Source: Xanthobacteraceae bacterium
Lineage (GTDB): Bacteria > Pseudomonadota > Alphaproteobacteria > Rhizobiales > Xanthobacteraceae
NCBI GenBank assembly: GCA_031291475.1
Contig: JARLIY010000045.1
Span: 1-50,938, forward strand
DNA length: 50,938 nt
Direction: 5' to 3'
Part shown: positions 10,465 to 19,182 of the stretch, one piece after another
Numbering within the stretch: position 1 is the first letter of the stretch
Layout: every line of letters begins with the position of its first letter
Notes under the pieces: model-generated
Told to the model about the DNA's origin: nothing
What the model saw: only the letters and a program-made list of their open reading frames with translations
The model's database searches: none
Made by a program: the position numbers and the translations under genes

Positions 10465-11796
10465 TCAGGAATACTGAATCGCCGAGAACGGTCTGTCGAG
10501 CGGGATTTCCGGAGCAGTCTTGTTGAAGACGATGTCCAGATCGTACTTCCACTTGCTGCCCTTTCCCCACTGCCCGCCGACGAGCGGCGTCGTGCACACA
10601 TTTGGTACGGGATTGAGCGGACCGGGGCCGGCCTTCCAGGTGATGCGACCGACGATCGATTGATAATCGGTCTGGGCGATGGCGTCGCGGATCGCGCTCG
10701 CTTCGAGTTTCTTGGAGCGCTTTAGCGCATCGATCGCGACTTCGAGATTGGCGTGCTTGAAGCCGAGCGGTTGCGTCCATTGCTTGCCGCTCGCCTTCTC
10801 GTAAGCATCGCAGTATTGCTGCGCCGTCTCGCCGGTCAGGCTCGACTTGAAGGGATGGTGATGCGACCACCACACCTCGGTCGACATGCCCGCGCCACGG
10901 TCGCCCAACGCTTCGACGGCGGTGGGGAACAACAGCGCCTTCGGCGGTGTCACGATCTTCGGCTTGTAACCCTGCTGCGCGCACTGCGTCCAGAAAATCG
11001 CGAATTGCGGCGGGTTGAAGATGCCGCAGGCGATGTCGGCATTCATATTCTTCAGTTGAGTAATCTGCGCCGTGAAGTCGTCCGTCAGCGGCGGATAAAG
11101 ACCGAGGAAGTGCACGTCGAAGCCGTGGCTCTTGATGGTGGCCGGGAGCCCGTGAACCGGGTCGCTGGCGGCGACGCCATCGGGATCGTTGGTCAACATC
11201 ACGCCCGCGATCTTGTTGGTCGGCAGCGTCAGCCACATGTCGGCAAACATGTTGGCGACCATGTCGAACCCCCAGAAGAAGTGGTAGGTCCACTCGAAGC
11301 CCTTCTTCGGGTCGCCTTTGCGGCCAAAGAACCAGGCCTGCCAGGGATCGTCCGACGTGATGCAGGGCACGCCGGCTAGTTCGCACTGGTCGGCTACCGG
11401 ATTGGTGGTGTCGGACGTCGACGAGGCCACCATGAGATCGACCTTGTCGTTGTTGATGAGCTGGGTCGCCACTTCCGACGCCCGGTTCGGATTGGACTGG
11501 CTGTCGCGGTTGAGAATTTGAACGGGGTGCTTCTCACCGGCAACGACGATACCGTCGCCCAAAGCCTTGCTGACGCCTTCGGCAACCCACTTCGAGGGCT
11601 CGCCGAACGCAGCGATCGGGCCGGTCTCCGGGGTGATCATGCCGATTTTGACGGTCTTCGCCGCCGCGCGCGAAGATTGAAAGACCCACGGCGTTGAGAT
11701 GGCGGCAGCGCCGCTGGCCGCGGCAAGCTTGAGCAGCTTGCGGCGTTGCGGGTCGACCTCGGCCCCCCGCTTCGTCACGTCCGATCCGAGCTTCAT
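10465..11796 (-). CDS. Periplasmic substrate-binding protein of a HAAT-type ABC importer, Tat signal
   Basis: This protein captures the substrate in the periplasm and delivers it to the LivHMGF-like complex (443 residues). The N-terminus has a twin-arginine signal, RRKLLK at 18-23, followed by an alanine-rich hydrophobic stretch and a likely cut before KTVKIGMITP. Export by Tat suggests folding, and possibly ligand loading, before export. The mature part has the type I periplasmic binding fold sequence pattern (GMITPETGP, then SSTSDTTNP). A good ribosome site (GGGAGGG) lies upstream of ATG 11796. It is the first gene of the minus-strand operon and is divergent from the flavin enzyme gene at 12050. 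The substrate is not identifiable. Confidence 0.88.
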   Translation of the reverse strand: MKLGSDVTKRGAEVDPQRRKLLKLAAASGAAAISTPWVFQSSRAAAKTVKIGMITPETGPIAAFGEPSKWVAEGVSKALGDGIVVAGEKHPVQILNRDSQSNPNRASEVATQLINNDKVDLMVASSTSDTTNPVADQCELAGVPCITSDDPWQAWFFGRKGDPKKGFEWTYHFFWGFDMVANMFADMWLTLPTNKIAGVMLTNDPDGVAASDPVHGLPATIKSHGFDVHFLGLYPPLTDDFTAQITQLKNMNADIACGIFNPPQFAIFWTQCAQQGYKPKIVTPPKALLFPTAVEALGDRGAGMSTEVWWSHHHPFKSSLTGETAQQYCDAYEKASGKQWTQPLGFKHANLEVAIDALKRSKKLEASAIRDAIAQTDYQSIVGRITWKAGPGPLNPVPNVCTTPLVGGQWGKGSKWKYDLDIVFNKTAPEIPLDRPFSAIQYS

Positions 11797-11907
11797 CGTA
11801 AAGTCCCTCCCTCAATGATTTGGCTACCCATTCTGACGCATCGATGGGCGAACCCCCACAAAACAGCCCATCAAAGCAGACATTTCGTGGCCAGGCTACT
11901 GGGGTTA

Positions 11908-11928
11908 TGGGACAAAATCGGGGTCCCA
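11908..11928. promoter_or_regulatory. Inverted repeat in the divergent promoter region, possible operator
   Basis: TGGGAC and GTCCCA are separated by nine bases near the middle of the 253-base region between the divergent transporter operon and the flavin enzyme gene. A shared operator for an unlinked regulator would sit here. No regulator gene is adjacent, so this is only a candidate. Confidence 0.3.
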
Positions 11929-12049
11929 CAGTGAGGTATTTGAGCGCAAACCTATGGTAATAAATATGGGGTGCTGCTCACGGTCAGTAATGTGTGGACA
12001 ATCGAAGTTTCGGCGCCTGCAAGACCGTCGCGTTCGGGGCAAAGAAGAG

Positions 12050-13258
12050 ATGAACGAGAGCGTAAGCGTGCACAGCTCGGCGACGCCGACGGTGCAGGAG
12101 CTCGTTGCCAGAGCGCGCGAGCTCGCGCCTTTGCTGCGCAAGAACGCACCCGCAAGCGAGGCCAATCGGCGTCTCGAGGAAGAAACTGTTCAAGCGGTGA
12201 GGAATGCAGGCTTGATGAAAGTCTGCACCCCGAAGCGTTACGGCGGATGGGAGATGAATACGCGGGCGATGCTTGACATCAGTTCGGCGATCGCCGAGGC
12301 GGACGGCGGTGCCGCCTGGGTGGTGAACCTCACCAATATCTGCTCCTGGCTCGTCAGCCTTTATCCCCTCAAGGCGCAGGACGAAGTCTTCGGCGCCGAT
12401 CCCGACGCGTGCATATCCGGCGTGCTTAATCCGACTGCGACAGCGAAAAAAGTGGACGGCGGATTCCGCATCTCCGGCTCGTGGCACTACAATTCCGGCG
12501 GCTGGCATGCGCAATGGGCCGTGCTCGGCATGCCGATCGTCGATGATAAAAGCGAAATGATCGACCAGGGACTTGCGATCATCCCAATGGCCGATCTGCA
12601 GCGCGAGGACACTTGGTTCGTCGCCGGCATGAAATCCACCGGCAGCATCTGCCTCAAAGCCAAGGACGTGTTCATTCCCGATCACCGGATCCTGTCGATG
12701 CCTCGCGCAATCGAGGGCGGCTATCCGACGGAAATGAAAAGTCAGGAGGCGTTCTATCGCTCGGCTTTCATTCCGATCCTGGCCATCATCCTGGTCGGAC
12801 CGATCTTGGGACTGGGCCGCGCGGCGCTGGACTTTGTTCGCCAAAAAGCCGCCAGCCGGACAATCGCCTATACCTTTTTCGAGAAGCAAAGCTCCTCGGT
12901 CGCATTCCAGTTGCAGCTGGCCGAGGCGGCGTTGATGATCGACACCGCGCATTTCCACGCCTATCGCGCCGCCAACGACATCGACGATGCGGCGGCCCGC
13001 GGCGTCTATCCGGACATGCTGATCCGCACGCGCGTTCGTGCCGATACCGGTTACGTCGTCGAAAAGATCACCCAGGCGATCGATAAGCTCATGTTCGCGC
13101 ATGGCTCCGCGGGCTTTGCGGAATCAAGCCCGCTGCAACGCATTTGGCGCGATGCGGCCGTGGCCTCGCGGCATGCGGTCGTCCTGCCGCCGATCGGCTA
13201 TGAAGTTTACGGCAAGGCCCTTCTCGGCGTGGAAAACAACGTAACGCCGCTGGTCTGA
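12050..13258 (+). CDS. Flavin-dependent monooxygenase / acyl-CoA dehydrogenase-fold protein
   Basis: This 402-residue cytosolic protein has the acyl-CoA dehydrogenase fold arrangement. A helical N-terminal domain includes PKRYGGWEMN and AEADGGAAWVVNLT, a middle beta domain includes GFRISGSWHYNSGG, and a helical C-terminal domain ends IGYEVYGKALLGVENN. The pattern resembles class D flavin monooxygenases (HsaA, HpaB, DszC-like), which need a separate FMN/FAD reductase; no reductase is nearby. ATG 12050 is preferred over earlier in-frame codons because AAAGAAGAG precedes it. The divergent position next to a Liv-type importer suggests that the imported compound could be its substrate, but this is inference. 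Confidence 0.72.
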   Translation: MNESVSVHSSATPTVQELVARARELAPLLRKNAPASEANRRLEEETVQAVRNAGLMKVCTPKRYGGWEMNTRAMLDISSAIAEADGGAAWVVNLTNICSWLVSLYPLKAQDEVFGADPDACISGVLNPTATAKKVDGGFRISGSWHYNSGGWHAQWAVLGMPIVDDKSEMIDQGLAIIPMADLQREDTWFVAGMKSTGSICLKAKDVFIPDHRILSMPRAIEGGYPTEMKSQEAFYRSAFIPILAIILVGPILGLGRAALDFVRQKAASRTIAYTFFEKQSSSVAFQLQLAEAALMIDTAHFHAYRAANDIDDAAARGVYPDMLIRTRVRADTGYVVEKITQAIDKLMFAHGSAGFAESSPLQRIWRDAAVASRHAVVLPPIGYEVYGKALLGVENNVTPLV

Positions 13259-13350
13259 GCGGCGGATCGTCGCATATCGGCCGCAGTTGCCCACTGCAAC
13301 GGAGTACGGCTGGCGGCATAGGATGCGCCGGGCGCAGGAGACTTCATGAC

Positions 13351-13755
13351 ATGATCGGCAGGCTCAACCACGTGGCGATTGCCGTGCGCGACATCGGCAA
13401 GGCCACCGCGCTTTATCGCGACGTCCTCGGCGCGGAGGTATCCGCCACCGTGCCGCAGCCCGAGCATGGCGTGACCACCGTGTTTATTTCGTTGCCGAAC
13501 ACCAAGATCGAGCTGCTTGAGCCGCTGGGCGAGAATTCGCCGATCGCAAAATTCCTTGAACGCAACCCGGACGGCGGCATGCACCACCTGTGCTACGAGG
13601 TCGACGACATCCGCGCGGCGCGCGATGCGCTGAAAAGCGCGGGCGCCCGCGTGCTTGGCGACGGCGAGCCGCGCATCGGCGCCCACGGCAAGCCGGTGCT
13701 GTTCCTGCATCCGAAGGATTTTGCCGGCACGCTCGTTGAGCTGGAACAGCGTTGA
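13351..13755 (+). CDS. mce: Methylmalonyl-CoA epimerase
   Basis: The enzyme interconverts (S)- and (R)-methylmalonyl-CoA in propionyl-CoA breakdown. The 134-residue protein is a vicinal-oxygen-chelate fold of usual length. Metal ligands are visible as His7 (LNHVAIAV), His78/79 (GGMHHLCYEV) and Glu130 (GTLVELEQ). AGGAGAC lies upstream of ATG 13351. It is followed after three bases by the DUF1467 gene. The mce-DUF1467-proS-lolCD order is a conserved alphaproteobacterial arrangement. Confidence 0.93.
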   Translation: MIGRLNHVAIAVRDIGKATALYRDVLGAEVSATVPQPEHGVTTVFISLPNTKIELLEPLGENSPIAKFLERNPDGGMHHLCYEVDDIRAARDALKSAGARVLGDGEPRIGAHGKPVLFLHPKDFAGTLVELEQR

Positions 13756-13758
13756 GAC

Positions 13759-14025
13759 ATGCCGGTCACCACCGCGATCGCCATCTTTTTCCTGATCTGG
13801 TGGGTGGTGCTGTTCGCGGTGCTGCCCTGGGGCATCCGCAGCCAGCACGAGGGCGGCGAGATTGCGCCGGGCACCGACCCGGGCGCGCCGGCGATCCCGC
13901 ATCTCGGACGCAAGCTCCTATGGACGACGGTGGTCTCGGTGCTGATTTTTGCCGCCTGCTACGTCGTCTATGTCGAGCACCTGGTCACGCTCGAGAGTCT
14001 GACGGGGCCTTTCGGGCGGCGCTGA
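13759..14025 (+). CDS. DUF1467 family membrane protein
   Basis: This is a small inner-membrane protein of 88 residues and unknown function. It has two predicted membrane helices (about 5-25, with LIWWVVLFAVLPWG, and 52-72). A short polar loop lies between them, containing GTDPGAPAIP, a family hallmark. It is probably co-transcribed with mce, whose stop is three bases away. Confidence 0.85.
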   Translation: MPVTTAIAIFFLIWWVVLFAVLPWGIRSQHEGGEIAPGTDPGAPAIPHLGRKLLWTTVVSVLIFAACYVVYVEHLVTLESLTGPFGRR

Positions 14026-14045
14026 CAAGGGGAAGGGGGAAGGCC

Positions 14046-14072
14046 AAAAAAGAAGCAGGGCCAAAGCCCTGC
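14046..14072 (-). terminator. Rho-independent terminator reading on the minus strand
   Basis: A seven-base perfect stem (GCAGGGC / GCCCTGC) with a four-base loop is followed, on the minus strand, by TTCTTTTTT. There is no T-tract on the plus side, so it serves minus-strand transcription from within the gap. That implies a minus-strand transcript, most simply the small gene at 14120-14266, and it also blocks antisense reading into DUF1467/mce. Confidence 0.7.
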
Positions 14073-14119
14073 CAAATGATCTTCAACTGATCCTTAATCC
14101 GCGCCTTCGCTCTGACGAC

Positions 14120-14266
14120 CTAGGCTTTTCGGCGTAGCAGCCGCGTTGATCTCGCGCCGTTGGACCATCCTCCCATGACTTGGACCGCCTTCCCGAAGCC
14201 CGACTTGAGGTATTCGGTTCCGGGATCGCGTTTTGCGTTGGTACTCGATCTTTGAACCAATGTCAT
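14120..14266 (-). CDS. Possible small protein, 48 residues, unknown
   Basis: ATG 14266 to TAG 14120 encodes a basic 48-residue peptide that starts MTLVQRSSTNAKRD, has a glycine-rich middle (KAVQVMGGWSNGARS) and ends in an RRKA tail. A GGAGG lies 11 bases upstream. A strong intrinsic terminator begins about 45 bases after the stop on the same strand. I do not recognise the family. Codon choice is less GC-biased at third positions than in neighbours, which counts against it. The combination of ribosome site, open frame and terminator makes a short mRNA likely, but it could also be a noncoding RNA. Confidence 0.4.
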   Translation of the reverse strand: MTLVQRSSTNAKRDPGTEYLKSGFGKAVQVMGGWSNGARSTRLLRRKA

Positions 14267-14418
14267 CAGCTTACCCGCCTCCGGTGACAAAAAAATTTAG
14301 CGTCGCGGGTGTTGGTGGAAGCTGATGCTGCCAACGGTTCCGCGGCGCCCCTTGTAATTCCGCGGCCGTTCCGGATTCACTGGCGGAGCGATTCCGCGGC
14401 CCGGCCCGACGAGATTTC

Positions 14419-15741
14419 ATGCGACTTTCCCGTTACTTCCTCCCCATCCTGCGCGAAACGCCCAAGGAAGCGGAGATCGCCTCGCACCGGCTGATGCTGC
14501 GCGCCGGCATGATCCGCCAGGAGGCGGCCGGCATTTATGCCTTCCTGCCGCTCGGGCTGCGCGTGCTCGATAAAGTGTGCCGGATCGTCCGCGAGGAGCA
14601 GGACCGCTCCGACGCCATCGAACTCCTCATGCCGACGATCCAGTCGGCGGAGCTATGGCGCGAAAGCGGCCGCTACGAGGCCTATGGCAAGGAGATGCTG
14701 CGCATCAAGGACCGTCACGAGCGCGAAATGCTTTACGGTCCGACCAACGAAGAGATGATTACCGAGATTTTTCGCGCCTATGTCCGCTCGTACAAGGATT
14801 TGCCGCTCAATCTCTACCACCTGCAATGGAAGTTCCGCGACGAGGTGCGGCCGCGTTTCGGGCTGATGCGCGGACGCGAATTCCTGATGAAGGACGCTTA
14901 TTCCTTCGATGTGGATTTGGCGGGCGCCACGCACGCCTATAATCGGATGTTCGTCGCCTATCTGCGTACTTTCGCGCGCATGGGCTTGCAGTCGATCCCG
15001 ATGGTCGCGGAAAGCGGGCCGATCGGCGGCAACCTCTCGCACGAATTCATCGTGCTCGCCGACACCGGCGAGAGCGAGGTGTTCTGCCACCGCGATTATC
15101 TCAAATTCGAGGTCCCGGGCGCGGACGTGGATTTCGACGACGTCCCCGGCTTGCAGGCGATCGTGGACAAATGGACCGCGCTTTATGCGGCGACCTCCGA
15201 CAAGCACGATGCGGCGGCTTTCGCCAAGCTCGCGCCGGAACAGCGCATCTCGGCGCGCGGCATCGAGGTCGGCCAGGTGTTTTACTTTGGCACCAAATAT
15301 TCCGAGCCGATGCGGGCCGTCGTCACCGGCCACGACGGCGTCGAGCGGCCGGTGCATATGGGCTCCTACGGCATCGGGCCGACCCGGCTGGTCGCCGCCT
15401 TGATCGAGGTGTTTCACGATGAGGCCGGGATCAAATGGCCGGAAGCGGTTGCCCCGTTTCGCGTCGCCATCCTCAATCTCAAGCAGGGATCGAGCGAAAC
15501 CGACACCGCGTGCGAGCAGCTCTATGCCACGCTCACCGCCGCCGGCATCGACACGCTCTACCACGATCTCGACGAGCGGCCCGGCTCCAAATTCGCCACC
15601 GCCGACCTGATCGGCATTCCCTGGCAGATCCTGGTCGGACCGCGCGGGCTCGCCGAAGGCAAAATCGAGGTCAAACGCCGCGCCGACGGCTCGCGGGAAC
15701 TTATGACGCCGGCCGACGCGCTCGACCGGCTTGGCGCCTAG
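14419..15741 (+). CDS. proS: Prolyl-tRNA synthetase (short, alphaproteobacterial type)
   Basis: The enzyme charges tRNA-Pro. It has 440 residues and lacks the large editing insertion of the approximately 570-residue E. coli type, as is usual in Hyphomicrobiales. Class II motifs are present: GPTNEEM, motif 2 [17 protein letters not shown], the loop MKDAYSFD, and motif 3 [13 protein letters not shown]. The anticodon-binding domain follows, ending in [11 protein letters not shown]. Editing of Ala-tRNA-Pro must then come from a separate factor elsewhere. The start ATG 14419 gives the normal N-terminus MRLSRYFLP. Confidence 0.96.
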   Translation: MRLSRYFLPILRETPKEAEIASHRLMLRAGMIRQEAAGIYAFLPLGLRVLDKVCRIVREEQDRSDAIELLMPTIQSAELWRESGRYEAYGKEMLRIKDRHEREMLYGPTNEEMITEIFRAYVRSYKDLPLNLYHLQWKFRDEVRPRFGLMRGREFLMKDAYSFDVDLAGATHAYNRMFVAYLRTFARMGLQSIPMVAESGPIGGNLSHEFIVLADTGESEVFCHRDYLKFEVPGADVDFDDVPGLQAIVDKWTALYAATSDKHDAAAFAKLAPEQRISARGIEVGQVFYFGTKYSEPMRAVVTGHDGVERPVHMGSYGIGPTRLVAALIEVFHDEAGIKWPEAVAPFRVAILNLKQGSSETDTACEQLYATLTAAGIDTLYHDLDERPGSKFATADLIGIPWQILVGPRGLAEGKIEVKRRADGSRELMTPADALDRLGA

Positions 15742-15880
15742 TCATCGAGACTTGGCGCGCGGACTTGATGCGCAGACTTGGGGCCTAAATCTGTGCGTGG
15801 CCGCTCCGGCGCGATGTTTCGGGGCTTGAATCCGCCAGAATCATGTGAAACTCGGGTCTCCCGCGGGGACCAGACATAAA

Positions 15881-17149
15881 ATGCGAGAGCCGACCGGCAC
15901 TCATCCCTTCGCGCCGTTCGAATGGATGCTGTCGCTGCGCTACCTTCGGGCGCGGCGCAAGGAAGGATTTATCTCGGTGATCGCCGGGTTCTCCTTTCTC
16001 GGCATTATGCTCGGCGTGGCGACGCTGATCATCGTCATGGCGGTGATGAACGGCTTCCGCCAGGAGCTGTTGGACAAGATCCTCGGGCTCAACGGCCATT
16101 TGCTCATCCAGCCGCTGGAATCTCCGCTGACCGACTGGCAGGCGGTCGCGGAGCGGGTCGCCAAGGTGCCGGGCGTGCGGCTCGCCGCGCCCATCGTCGA
16201 GGGCCAGGCGCTGGCCTCCTCGCCGTTCAACGCCTCCGGCGTCCTGGTGCGCGGCATCCGCGCCGGCGATCTCGCCAAGCTTTCGTCGGTGGCGAAAAAC
16301 ATCAGGCAGGGCACGCTCGAAGGCTACGACGAAGGGCAGGGGGTCGCCATCGGCTCGCGGCTCGCCGAGCAGCTGTCGGTGCGCGCCGGCGACAATCTCA
16401 CCTTGGTCGCCCCGCGCGGCGCGGTGACGCCGATGGGCACCACGCCGCGGATCAAATCCTACAAGATCGCCGCCGTGTTCGAGATCGGCATGTCGGAATA
16501 CGACGCCGCCTTCGTTTTCATGCCGCTTGCCGAGGCGCAGGCCTATTTCAACCGCGCCGGCGACGTCACCGCGATCGAGGTCTATACCGACGACCCGGAT
16601 CGCATCGACCGCTACCGGCCGCTGGTCACCGAGGCAGCGGCACGGCCGATCTACATGATCGACTGGCGGCAGCGTAACGCTACCTTCTTCAACGCGCTTC
16701 AGGTCGAGCGCAACGTGATGTTCCTGATCCTAACGTTGATCGTCCTGGTGGCGGCGCTCAATATCGTTTCCGGCCTGATCATGCTGGTGAAGGATAAAGG
16801 CAGCGACGTCGCTATCCTGCGCACTATGGGCGCGACGCAGGGCGCCATCATGCGCATCTTCCTCATCACCGGCGCCTCGATCGGCGTGGTCGGCACGCTA
16901 GTCGGCTTCCTGCTCGGCACCATCATCTGCCTCAACATCGAGTCGATCCGCCACTTCCTGTCGTGGCTCACCAACACCGAGCTGTTCTCGCCCGAGCTTT
17001 ATTTCCTGTCGCGGCTTCCGGCCGACATGAATGCCGGGGAAACCACCGCCGTCGTGGTCATGGCGCTCGGATTATCGCTGTTGGCAACGCTCTATCCGTC
17101 ATGGCGGGCGGCGCGGCTCGATCCGGTCGAAGCGTTGCGCTACGAGTGA
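15881..17149 (+). CDS. lolC: Lipoprotein-releasing ABC transporter permease LolC/E
   Basis: This permease of the LolCDE-type complex extracts lipoproteins from the inner membrane for transfer to LolA. It has 422 residues. The first membrane helix is near 30-55 ([18 protein letters not shown]), followed by a large periplasmic MacB-like domain and three C-terminal helices of the FtsX type. It ends in the typical [12 protein letters not shown]. Alphaproteobacteria usually have a single LolC/E gene working as a homodimer with LolD. I chose ATG 15881; an in-frame GTG at 15845 would add 12 residues. lolD begins seven bases after the stop. Confidence 0.93.
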   Translation: MREPTGTHPFAPFEWMLSLRYLRARRKEGFISVIAGFSFLGIMLGVATLIIVMAVMNGFRQELLDKILGLNGHLLIQPLESPLTDWQAVAERVAKVPGVRLAAPIVEGQALASSPFNASGVLVRGIRAGDLAKLSSVAKNIRQGTLEGYDEGQGVAIGSRLAEQLSVRAGDNLTLVAPRGAVTPMGTTPRIKSYKIAAVFEIGMSEYDAAFVFMPLAEAQAYFNRAGDVTAIEVYTDDPDRIDRYRPLVTEAAARPIYMIDWRQRNATFFNALQVERNVMFLILTLIVLVAALNIVSGLIMLVKDKGSDVAILRTMGATQGAIMRIFLITGASIGVVGTLVGFLLGTIICLNIESIRHFLSWLTNTELFSPELYFLSRLPADMNAGETTAVVVMALGLSLLATLYPSWRAARLDPVEALRYE

Positions 17150-17156
17150 TCCGGCG

Positions 17157-17903
17157 ATGGACGAGACCACCTCGATTATGGACCCCGCTTTGGCGCCCGC
17201 CCCGTCGACCGCAGACGATGCAGACAAGCCGATCGTGTTCCTGCACGAGATCAGCCGCCGTTTTCGTCAGGGCGACACCACGCTCGATATTCTCAAGGGC
17301 GCCGAGCTTGCGGTGTGGCCGGGGCAGTCGGTGGCGCTGGTCGCTCCCTCGGGCGCCGGCAAATCGACGCTGCTGCACATCGCCGGACTGCTCGAACATC
17401 CCGATTCCGGCGAAGTCTATATCGACGCCAAGGCGACCTCGCACCTCAGCGACATGCAGCGCACCCGCATCCGCCGCACCGACATCGGCTTCGTCTATCA
17501 GTTTCATCATTTGCTCTCGGAATTCTCGGCGCTCGAGAATGTCATGCTGCCGCAGATGATCCGCGGGCTGACACGCGCGCAGGCGCAAGCGCGCGCGGCC
17601 GAGCTCCTGAGCTATCTCGGCCTCAAGGAACGCCTCACCCACCGGCCGGCCGAACTTTCCGGCGGCGAGCAGCAGCGCGTCGCCATCGCGCGCGCCGTCG
17701 CCAACGCGCCGCGCATCCTGCTGGCCGACGAGCCGACCGGCAATCTCGACCAGCGCACCTCGGCGCGCGTTTTTGGCACCCTCCAGCAGCTGGTGCGCGC
17801 CTCGGGGCTGGCCGCCATCATCGCGACCCACAACCTCGATCTCGCCGCGCAAATGGATCGCCGCGTGACCATCCGCGACGGCGCGGTCGTCGAGCTGACC
17901 TAA
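17157..17903 (+). CDS. lolD: Lipoprotein-releasing system ATP-binding protein LolD
   Basis: This is the ATPase of the lipoprotein release complex (248 residues). Walker [10 protein letters not shown] is at 63-71. The Q-loop [16 protein letters not shown], the signature [14 protein letters not shown], Walker [14 protein letters not shown] and the switch histidine in IATHNLD are all intact and typical of the MacB/LolD group. The start ATG 17157 follows lolC by seven bases. The N-terminal 22 residues before the fold are acidic and probably disordered. Confidence 0.95.
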   Translation: MDETTSIMDPALAPAPSTADDADKPIVFLHEISRRFRQGDTTLDILKGAELAVWPGQSVALVAPSGAGKSTLLHIAGLLEHPDSGEVYIDAKATSHLSDMQRTRIRRTDIGFVYQFHHLLSEFSALENVMLPQMIRGLTRAQAQARAAELLSYLGLKERLTHRPAELSGGEQQRVAIARAVANAPRILLADEPTGNLDQRTSARVFGTLQQLVRASGLAAIIATHNLDLAAQMDRRVTIRDGAVVELT

Positions 17904-17909
17904 CATGCG

Positions 17910-17937
17910 AAAAAAACGAGGCCGCCCACAGGCGACC
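17910..17937 (-). terminator. Rho-independent terminator for the minus-strand cysteine-rich peptide gene
   Basis: Read on the minus strand, GGTCGCC and GGCGGCC pair over seven bases (one G-T wobble) around a four-base loop and are followed by TCG and seven T residues. It lies just after the stop of the gene at 17966 and seven bases past the convergent lolD stop. Confidence 0.75.
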
Positions 17938-17965
17938 CCGCTCACGATTCAGTCGCCAGCTTTGC

Positions 17966-18190
17966 TTACCAGCAGGGAGCACACCAGCAGCCCCCCGGTC
18001 GACAGACCCAGTGGCGTCCGGGCGGACAACGGCCCCAATGACCGCAGCCCGCCTTTTCGATGATCGTGGCGTTGCGAGCCTGCACATTAAGGCTCGAAGC
18101 GCCCGGCGCTTGCGTTTGCGCGTTGGCAGCCACCCCCATCGTTCCCAGCACGAACAGGGCGGCAGCTACAATCATACTGATTTTTCGCAT
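17966..18190 (-). CDS. Small secreted six-cysteine peptide (copy A)
   Basis: This 74-residue precursor has a clear Sec signal peptide (MRKISMIVAAALFVLG, cut probably after ANA). The mature part of about 50 residues has six cysteines near the C-terminus in the pattern C-x5-CPPG-x4-C-x4-CWC-x2-C. It is a paralogue of the next gene upstream (18310-18528): both share AQTQ, NATII, CPPG and CWC-x-PC. The even number of cysteines in an exported protein suggests disulfides or metal binding. I do not recognise a named family. The ATG 18190 is chosen because the signal peptide begins there; codons further upstream would add a polar extension. Confidence 0.7.
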   Translation of the reverse strand: MRKISMIVAAALFVLGTMGVAANAQTQAPGASSLNVQARNATIIEKAGCGHWGRCPPGRHWVCRPGGCWCAPCW

Positions 18191-18309
18191 GAGGCCCTCG
18201 TTATGGTTGGATTCAATCGCTACTGTGAAAAAATCGAAACGACGACGCAGCCTTTGCAATAGAGGCCTTCGCCGCGACTGAGCGCCGCGACGAATGCCTT
18301 ATCCGCTTG

Positions 18310-18528
18310 TTAGCAGGGGCGGCACCAGCAGCGATAAGGTCCGCAGACTCGGCGCATGCCCGGCGGGCACCAGCGGCCGAAGCCGAAGCATGCCGCCTTA
18401 TGGATGATCGTCGCGTTTTGCGCCTGCGCATTGATGTTTCCGGCGCCTTGGGTTTGCGCCTGGGCACTCCATGCCGCCGAACCCAAAAGCAGCGCGACCG
18501 CCGTCAATGTGATTGCGAGTTTGGCCAT
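18310..18528 (-). CDS. Small secreted six-cysteine peptide (copy B)
   Basis: This 72-residue precursor has a signal peptide (MAKLAITLTAVALLLG, cut likely after AQA). The mature part holds NATIIHKAAC, GRWCPPG and the end CWCRPC. A strong ribosome site AGGAGGG lies upstream of ATG 18528; a GTG one codon earlier is less likely. It is the upstream member of a tandem pair with copy A, about 120 bases apart, and the pair looks like an ancient duplication since the signal peptides have diverged. Function is unknown. The last ten residues (CGPYRCWCRP) suggest a compact knotted tail. Confidence 0.7.
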   Translation of the reverse strand: MAKLAITLTAVALLLGSAAWSAQAQTQGAGNINAQAQNATIIHKAACFGFGRWCPPGMRRVCGPYRCWCRPC

Positions 18529-18709
18529 CACAGCCCTCCTGTTGTTGTGGTGAACGCATCGTAAATGAAGAACGCGACCCTAAAGCAACGCCCAAGACGT
18601 ACTGCCAAGCCTTATCAGCAAGACTTACTACGGCATCCCTGAGCCGCAGATGAATAACCTCTGCAGCCGTATACGCTTGAGGAGCTGGTTTGGTTCACCG
18701 TGTCGGAAG

Positions 18710-18797
18710 GGCGCTTGGGTAGTGGGTCATTTTGAATAACGCAGCCCTCATTAGCCCTTGCCAGCTTGGCCGAACGGCGCATATTCAATTTATGGCC
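18710..18797 (+). repeat. Promoter cassette repeat, copy 1
   Basis: This is an imperfect direct repeat of 19298-19380. Shared blocks in order are GCTTGGGTAGTGGGTCA, TTTGA, a C-rich stretch, CCTTGC, then GCGCATATT and an ATGGC start. It contains the promoter of the small gene at 18792. Confidence 0.6.
18758..18785 (+). promoter_or_regulatory. Candidate promoter giving a leaderless mRNA
   Basis: TTGCCA (18758-18763) and CATATT (18780-18785) are 16 bases apart. Only six bases separate the -10 hexamer from ATG 18792, so transcription should begin at or next to the start codon. Confidence 0.5.
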
Positions 18798-18998
18798 TCC
18801 AAGCGCCCGACTAGAGAAGATGACCTAACAAGGGCCCGCGAAATCGTGGGCGAATATGGTCTGCTTATAGGGCCGGCTGGCAAGGAAAGCGAAATCATTG
18901 CCAAGGCCGTCGCGGACGGTATCGCGCTCGGTCGTAAGGAAGGCATTGTAATGGCACAAGAATCCATTGGGCGCCTTAAGGGCGAACATGATGCCTAA
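18792..18998 (+). CDS. Small protein of unknown function, 68 residues
   Basis: The protein starts MASKRPTREDDLTRAREIV. It is charged and mostly helical, with an alanine-rich segment (IIAKAVADGIALGRKEG) and no membrane segment. I do not recognise it. There is no Shine-Dalgarno sequence; the promoter spacing implies leaderless translation from ATG 18792. Its end overlaps the start of a degraded gene copy at 18991, the same two-gene layout as at 19375-19796. An upstream in-frame start at 18732 is unlikely because it lies before the promoter. Confidence 0.5.
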   Translation: MASKRPTREDDLTRAREIVGEYGLLIGPAGKESEIIAKAVADGIALGRKEGIVMAQESIGRLKGEHDA

Positions 18999-19126
18999 GC
19001 CACCCAAGCGCCCTAGGGACTTCTCCCAATTCGCAAAAATGGTTGTGGATATCGCCACGGGGGTAGGTCGAGGATCGGCCTCCTACCGCCGAGAACATAA
19101 GCGTGAAAGTTGGTACGACCCGGTAA
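18991..19126 (+). pseudogene. Frameshifted copy of the KRPRDFSQ small-protein gene
   Basis: The first part (KPPKRPRDFSQFAKMVVDIATG) closely matches the intact gene at 19563. Near 19061 the frame shifts by one base and the following CAG has become TAG. The sequence then continues in the other frame as VEDRPPT, as in the intact copy, and diverges to a stop at 19124-19126. The alanine/lysine-rich C-terminal half is missing. This is a decayed duplicate. Confidence 0.65.
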
Positions 19127-19148
19127 TGCATCTTCCAGCCCAAAGACA

Positions 19149-19182
19149 GTAATCTCAGCCTCTCCGTAATCTCAGCCTCTCC
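19149..19182. repeat. Perfect 17-base tandem duplication
   Basis: The unit GTAATCTCAGCCTCTCC occurs twice back to back at 19149-19165 and 19166-19182. It lies in the fragment zone between the pseudogene and the chimeric remnant, and is best explained as replication slippage or repair. Confidence 0.8.

Larger units (their letters stand above)
14026..14418. other. 393-base gap between DUF1467 gene and proS
   Basis: The plus strand has no supported gene here. The minus strand holds a possible 48-residue gene (14120-14266) followed by a convincing intrinsic terminator (14046-14072). The rest, next to proS, should contain its promoter; I see no clear -35/-10 pair there. Confidence 0.6.

Noticed and set aside
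19149..19182. CRISPR-like repeat
   Set aside because: Only two units with no spacer between them and no cas genes; it is a simple tandem duplication.
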